Shown piece after piece: positions 27,105 to 30,050 of a stretch of 30,050 bases of DNA. How positions within the stretch are numbered: position 1 is the stretch's first letter; every line of letters begins with the position of its first letter. Location: IMG/VR virus record IMGVR_UViG_3300047564_000999, positions 1 to 30,050 of that record. One strand, 5' to 3'. The stretch comes from a virus. A program made the translations under genes and the position numbers. The notes below the pieces were generated by a model, which made no database searches, had not been told where the DNA came from, and saw nothing but the letters and a program-made list of their open reading frames with translations.

Positions 27105-27329
27105 TCACTGTCTCTGATCCTGCTGCCATAATTCTACACGTCGGTCGTGATCTGTTATGTCATAGTGTACGCGATGCTCACAGAGGTCTACACGCCTAGC
27201 CCAGTATTCAGCCACTGATCTACTGGTAGTGATTAGCACTATTGACTCTGACCATAGATCTAAGACCTTGTATTGATCTCTTGATCTTAACACTAGACTT
27301 CTCTTAGCAGCGGATTGGTTGTTGATCAT
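27105..27329 (-). CDS. Unknown basic protein, 74 aa
   Basis: MINNQSAAKRSLVLRSRDQYKVLDLWSESIVLITTSRSVAEYWARRVDLCEHRVHYDITDHDRRVELWQQDQRQ. A strand-helix-strand small domain with many Arg. It has the early-type ribosome site AGGAGCGAACCA but no sigma-70 promoter; GTTAAATAT upstream may be a weak late-type box. First gene to the right of the control region. Confidence 0.75.
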   Translation of the reverse strand: MINNQSAAKRSLVLRSRDQYKVLDLWSESIVLITTSRSVAEYWARRVDLCEHRVHYDITDHDRRVELWQQDQRQ

Positions 27330-27528
27330 TGGTTCGCTCCTGGATCACTGATATTTAACGGTTTAGTGTCAGCTGTTCTTGCTGCCGATCTAAAGCCAAG
27401 GGAAAAATTTTTGTGCCGCTGACCGCTTCGCGGCTATGTCTAGACTCACGCAGCGGGGCCTGATCGTTGGCTAGTTGTTGTAGCTATTGTTGGGAGCCTG
27501 CAGCGGGGCCAATGGTTAAATACACTGT
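27330..27528. other. Intergenic region between divergent genes
   Basis: About 200 bases without a gene. It holds GTTAAATA near each end (facing each neighbour; possible weak late-type boxes), two CAGCGGGGCC words (27451, 27501) and a GCTGACCGCT..CGCGGCT segment (27408-27437) that recurs inverted at 10858-10892. Confidence 0.5.
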
Positions 27529-27756
27529 ATGGAGCGAAATTACTATCTCGTAGAGAGCCACTCGGACAGTGTCATTGAGCGCCTGTGGCAATACTGTCAA
27601 TATTCAGGCTATGATATCCCTATGTATCGAACTCGCATCACTGAATACACTGTGGGTTGGGTCGTAGAATTGGCGCCTTCAGACCCCCGTTCTACACTGT
27701 TCCTCATCAACTTTTCACAGCATGTGACCGGTATTTCAGGTCCCTATTATCTATGA
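27529..27756 (+). CDS. Unknown protein, 75 aa
   Basis: MERNYYLVESHSDSVIERLWQYCQYSGYDIPMYRTRITEYTVGWVVELAPSDPRSTLFLINFSQHVTGISGPYYL: compact alpha/beta with many aromatics. There is no usual ribosome site upstream; GGAGCGAA falls just inside the coding start. Convergent with the virion-like gene 4 bases downstream. No family recognised. Confidence 0.65.
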   Translation: MERNYYLVESHSDSVIERLWQYCQYSGYDIPMYRTRITEYTVGWVVELAPSDPRSTLFLINFSQHVTGISGPYYL

Positions 27757-27759
27757 TCT

Positions 27760-28122
27760 TTATGGGTTCGCTTGTTCTTCGCTGACTATCACGGTGTCCT
27801 GTAAGAATCCATAGACTGTGACTGCTACTACGTTGGCTTCTGTGGTCTGTACTAGGATCTTGCGCCCTGCCTGTAGGAACAACTGTGTGCGCTCTAGGAT
27901 ACCCCGGGGAGTTATAGTTGTGTTCCATTCTATGTATTCTTCATCACCGGGTGTGATAGAATCAGAGATGGCGATCTTGATCACGGGCGCTAGGCTGGAG
28001 CTTCGATTGGTCAGTGTGACATTGGCAATGCCCCAGTAGTCAATGGGCACCGAGTATACTTCAGTTAGGTCTGTGGTAGCTAGGATCTGTGGAGTGCCTA
28101 GTCGTCCGCCGTATATGGTCAT
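27760..28122 (-). CDS. Probable virion protein, 120 aa
   Basis: A beta-sandwich-like sequence: TDLTEVYSVPIDYWGIANVTLTNRSSSLAPVIKIAISDSITPGDEEYIEWNTTITPRGILERTQLFLQAGRKILVQTTEANVVAVTVYGFLQ. The YxxPxDYWGIANVxLxNRS layout is one I recall from small structural proteins of T4-like aquatic phages. A consensus late box TATAAATA precedes it, and AAAGGACGGAAATT is its ribosome site. Late expression is inferred. Confidence 0.75.
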   Translation of the reverse strand: MTIYGGRLGTPQILATTDLTEVYSVPIDYWGIANVTLTNRSSSLAPVIKIAISDSITPGDEEYIEWNTTITPRGILERTQLFLQAGRKILVQTTEANVVAVTVYGFLQDTVIVSEEQANP

Positions 28123-28142
28123 AATTTCCGTCCTTTTGGTTC

Positions 28143-28150
28143 AATAAATA
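28143..28150 (+). promoter_or_regulatory. Late promoter box AATAAATA
   Basis: T4-type late box 23 bases before the 57-aa gene on the plus strand. Confidence 0.5.
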
Positions 28151-28156
28151 TTCATA

Positions 28157-28164
28157 TATTTATA
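28157..28164 (-). promoter_or_regulatory. Consensus late promoter TATAAATA
   Basis: Perfect T4 late -10 on the minus strand, 35 bases ahead of the virion-like gene's ATG. It faces the plus-strand late box across 6 bases. Confidence 0.7.
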
Positions 28165-28173
28165 GGCAGTGTC

Positions 28174-28347
28174 ATGGGTAGACTACAGTGTTTTGACGTT
28201 GATCTTAGGACTCTAGAATGGCTACACGATCTCGATTCTGCTAGCATAGTCTGTATCTGGCACATTGTCTGGGATGATCTCACGGATCGATATGTGGTCC
28301 TAGCCCAGTGTACTGAGCAGACTGCGACCTGGATAAGGCTACAGTGA
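28174..28347 (+). CDS. Unknown small protein, 57 aa
   Basis: MGRLQCFDVDLRTLEWLHDLDSASIVCIWHIVWDDLTDRYVVLAQCTEQTATWIRLQ. Acidic, Trp-rich, with a strand-helix-strand look. The frame exactly fills the gap between a late-type box and the convergent gene (one base apart), which supports it despite its size. No ribosome site is obvious and no family is recognised. Confidence 0.6.
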   Translation: MGRLQCFDVDLRTLEWLHDLDSASIVCIWHIVWDDLTDRYVVLAQCTEQTATWIRLQ

Positions 28348-28348
28348 C

Positions 28349-28615
28349 TCAGTCTGAGCTGGTGTCTTTGCGTACCAAAAAACGACCCTGATCAGTGATC
28401 AGCTGTGTGCGAGGCTGCCAATCTTGGGCGCCTAGCCTACGTTCTTGGTTCAATCTCTGGGCGAAAGCCTGGCTCTGCTGAGTGGCCCTGCTGAGGTCAG
28501 TGAGTCTTATCTTGTAGCGCAGTTCTGCTTCATTGAACTCGCGCAGAAGCCTGTTGCGGCTAGGGCTCCAGGCTAAGACAGCGTAAAATGGTCGGAATTC
28601 CTGTTTCTGTGGCAT
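28349..28615 (-). CDS. Unknown basic protein, 88 aa
   Basis: MPQKQEFRPFYAVLAWSPSRNRLLREFNEAELRYKIRLTDLSRATQQSQAFAQRLNQERR: a basic, helical protein with an Arg-rich middle, possibly DNA-binding or structural. A GATAAATA box (28624-28631) is very close to the start and also encodes the end of the previous gene, so its use as promoter is doubtful. No family recognised. Confidence 0.7.
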   Translation of the reverse strand: MPQKQEFRPFYAVLAWSPSRNRLLREFNEAELRYKIRLTDLSRATQQSQAFAQRLNQERRLGAQDWQPRTQLITDQGRFLVRKDTSSD

Positions 28616-28622
28616 AGTACAG

Positions 28623-28874
28623 TTATTTATCAGCTTGCCGCTGTTCCCATTGTGCCAAGAGTCGGGTCACCGGCTCCATCTGGCTTTGGAACACATCTGG
28701 CCTAGCTTCTGCGACGCGATCCAGATCCCAGGTAGAGGGATAATGTCTAAGGCATCCGAGGGCTCGTTGTCTGACGATTTTAGGAACTCTGGGAGTCAGG
28801 TTAGGGTCGCAGAGTTCTCGAAGTAATTGTTCAGCCATTTTAACGGCACGATATCGTTCGTCGGGTAGGGTCAT
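28623..28874 (-). CDS. BPSL0761-like protein, 83 aa
   Basis: MTLPDERYRAVKMAEQLLRELCDPNLTPRVPKIVRQRALGCLRHYPSTWDLDRVAEARPDVFQSQ closely follows the BPSL0761 family pattern (opening DERYRAV, PRVPKxVRQRAxxxLRHYP, then D.DRAxE..PDVF). The family is known mainly from proteobacterial chromosomes and has no assigned function. It overlaps the previous gene by 4 bases (ATGA). Its presence here suggests host-derived or exchanged sequence. Confidence 0.75.
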   Translation of the reverse strand: MTLPDERYRAVKMAEQLLRELCDPNLTPRVPKIVRQRALGCLRHYPSTWDLDRVAEARPDVFQSQMEPVTRLLAQWEQRQADK

Positions 28875-29050
28875 TTTTGATTGGTATTTTCTCTAAAACG
28901 ATATAGGAAACTGACTTCTAGGCAACTGTACTCTATCAGTGAGCGGGTGTTGATATACTGTACCCAAATCTCACCTTGGACTTCGACCCGTGCTATGACA
29001 CGGAAATGATCTCCATTTGACGCCCACCAAATCGAACCAGGTTTAACCAT
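28871..29050 (-). CDS. Unknown small protein, 59 aa
   Basis: Start at MVKPGSIWWASNGDHFRVIARVEVQGEIWVQYINT (29050) with GGAGAG upstream. The W-G-x-H-F-x-V-IxRVE pattern is that of a small SH3-like beta barrel. Function unknown. Overlaps the genes on both sides (4 and 8 bases), so the unit from 29462 to 28349 is a coupled operon. Confidence 0.75.
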   Translation of the reverse strand: MVKPGSIWWASNGDHFRVIARVEVQGEIWVQYINTRSLIEYSCLEVSFLYRFRENTNQK

Positions 29051-29462
29051 GTTTCTCTCCAAATACACGGAAGATGCTCTGGGTCATACGTCCAGCCTCT
29101 TCTGCTGAGAAGCCCTGGGGTGTGCTAGGCACACGGAAGTTCCTGTTAGGGAATCGATCACGTATGTCAGCAAACAGTTGATCAAAGTCCTCGCCCTGTG
29201 CTAGGAACTGCCCTTGATCTTCATAGACATAGTACTTTGAGTCCACACGCTCTATGACCAATGGTGTTTCTTTGCTCTGACTGGGATCCGTTACGGACCC
29301 TTCAACGTCCATCAATAGCTGATCCAAGGTCTGTCCTTGTTCAGCAGCCACACGGGTCAACACACGCTGTATGGGCATGAGTATGCTGAGCTGACCCACT
29401 CGATAAGCAGCCCAGATCACAGCAGCCCAAAGTACCAGTTCTAACAACATTGATGATTCCAT
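29043..29462 (-). CDS. Membrane-anchored protein, 139 aa
   Basis: An N-terminal membrane helix (LLELVLWAAVIWAAYRVGQLSILM) is followed by a soluble, acidic domain with LVIERVDSKYYVYEDQGQFLAQGEDFDQLFADIRDRFPNRNFRV. Type II-like or signal-anchor orientation; no signal-peptidase site is obvious. AGGAGCCGATATG gives the start. First gene of the operon after a strong early-type promoter. Confidence 0.75.
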   Translation of the reverse strand: MESSMLLELVLWAAVIWAAYRVGQLSILMPIQRVLTRVAAEQGQTLDQLLMDVEGSVTDPSQSKETPLVIERVDSKYYVYEDQGQFLAQGEDFDQLFADIRDRFPNRNFRVPSTPQGFSAEEAGRMTQSIFRVFGEKHG

Positions 29463-29497
29463 ATCGGCTCCTAGGTTTTGGTGATTGATAATAGAAT

Positions 29498-29526
29498 ATT
29501 ATACAGTTATTTACAGGATTTGTCAA
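29498..29526 (-). promoter_or_regulatory. Sigma-70 promoter
   Basis: TTGACA-N17-TATAAT for the membrane-anchored protein. The upstream stop TGA (29523-29525) is part of the -35. Confidence 0.88.
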
Positions 29527-29792
29527 CTGTATTTGAGTATGAACCAATCTCGTTTGGCCGCCGATTTCCAACTGTAAAGTCCATCTTCCCGTAGGTAAGC
29601 GCCCGATTCGCGGGCAAAATCAGCTAGAGCCTGGGCTTCCTGTTCTGAGTATTGGTTAAGGTCAACTTTGACTCCGGGCAGTCGGAATGGACCCACTTCC
29701 ACGGTCTTGATCTTAGGTTCTTTTTGTACGTTTAGGGTACCTGGCTGTGGCAAATTAACGTTGGTAACTGCGGTTGTGGTGTTCTGTGTCAT
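29523..29792 (-). CDS. Unknown protein, 89 aa
   Basis: Start at MTQNTTTAVTNVNLPQPGTLNVQKEPKIKTVEVGPFRLPGVKVDLNQYSEQEAQALADFARESGAYL (29792); a TTG six codons upstream is an alternative. A disordered Thr/Asn/Pro-rich start precedes a helix (QEAQALADFARESGAYL) and a basic end (SAAKRDWFILKYS). Four-base overlap with the upstream gene. No family recognised. Confidence 0.68.
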   Translation of the reverse strand: MTQNTTTAVTNVNLPQPGTLNVQKEPKIKTVEVGPFRLPGVKVDLNQYSEQEAQALADFARESGAYLREDGLYSWKSAAKRDWFILKYS

Positions 29793-30049
29793 CTTTGAAA
29801 TCTCATCCAAAATTCTGTAATTAACTGTGTTGTAGGCTCATGATCGAACAGCACATGACAGCGGGGCCTGTTCCAATGTTCTAGCATGTTCCAATCTGCT
29901 ACTATGATCCATCCCAGGCCGTTGAGCATCTCTCTAGGTTCTCTAGGGTAGTTCAGTGGTCCTACTTTTTGATGTAGCCAACGCACTACAGGCAGTGTCA
30001 GTAGATCGTCATAGCTGGGATCACGACCCTCTATGACTATGTCGCCATA
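29789..30049 (-). CDS. Unknown protein, C-terminal 86 aa (start outside window)
   Basis: The frame is open from the right edge of the window to the stop at 29789, so a GTG at 29986 is probably internal. DIVIEGRDPSYDDLLTLPVVRWLHQKVGPL and LGWIIVADWNMLEHWNRPRCHVLFDHEPTTQLITEFWMRF are mixed alpha/beta with several Trp. No family recognised. Confidence 0.6.
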   Translation of the reverse strand, partial: YGDIVIEGRDPSYDDLLTLPVVRWLHQKVGPLNYPREPREMLNGLGWIIVADWNMLEHWNRPRCHVLFDHEPTTQLITEFWMRFQR

Positions 30050-30050
30050 G

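Noticed and set aside
28624-28631. Minus-strand GATAAATA as a late promoter for the 88-aa gene
   Set aside because: It also encodes the Asp-Lys-stop end of the upstream gene and would leave only about 3 bases of leader, so chance is likely.
1-30050. Integrase, attachment site or transposon
   Set aside because: No recombinase or transposase motif, terminal inverted repeats or target duplications were seen; the GIY-YIG-like gene is the only possible mobile element and lacks flanking evidence.

Overview
The window is most likely part of the genome of a T4-like (straboviral/cyanophage-type) tailed phage from a marine or freshwater setting. A UvsW-type helicase, a candidate gp62 clamp-loader subunit, a gp61-type primase and a gp41-type helicase sit together on the plus strand, mixed with virion-type proteins. 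T4-type late promoter boxes (NATAAATA) precede several of the virion-type genes. A long opposite-strand block of very small genes follows, each transcription unit with its own near-consensus sigma-70 promoter, as in phage early regions. The host cannot be read directly. One gene resembles the BPSL0761 family, known mainly from beta/gammaproteobacteria, which is a weak pointer to a proteobacterial host.

Layout. (1) 1-11.8 kb, mostly plus strand: tightly overlapping genes for replication and recombination (uvsW, gp62-like, a miniature DnaE-like palm protein, primase, replicative helicase), a NodU/CmcH-type carbamoyltransferase preceded by a DUF1289 protein, and several virion-like proteins. (2) 11.8-12.25 kb: a gene-free, hairpin-rich junction between convergent transcripts. 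(3) 12.25-26.3 kb, all minus strand: about 40 small early genes in 1-4 gene units, three tRNA genes (Leu-TAA, Met/Ile-CAT, Arg-TCT), an AAA+ ATPase, a GP88 family protein, an Api92-like protein, a GIY-YIG-like nuclease and several one-helix membrane proteins. (4) 26.3-27.1 kb: a gene-poor control region with about ten CCGGT-N4-ACCGG palindromes, a 42-bp tandem unit, phased A/T tracts and the only plus-strand early-type promoter seen. (5) 27.1-30.05 kb: small genes on both strands with late-type promoter boxes, including a virion-like protein; the last gene runs off the window.

Three regulatory layers stand out. First, 16-bp palindromes of the form ACCGGT-N4-ACCGGT fill the -35/-10 spacer of seven early promoters (20.1-26.0 kb) and recur in the 26.35-26.89 kb array, which suggests one dedicated regulator plus a replication, partition or switch locus. 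Second, 14 early genes share an extended ribosome binding site GGAGCGAA. Two minus-strand 3' regions (12.1-12.2 kb and 20.2-20.3 kb) each carry two hairpins exposing the complement, ATTCGCTCC, and end in terminator-like hairpins: candidate antisense RNAs against the whole early gene set. Third, gene 3' ends and the next promoter are fused, with stop codons lying inside -35 boxes.

All function calls come from reading motifs by eye. No database search was run.
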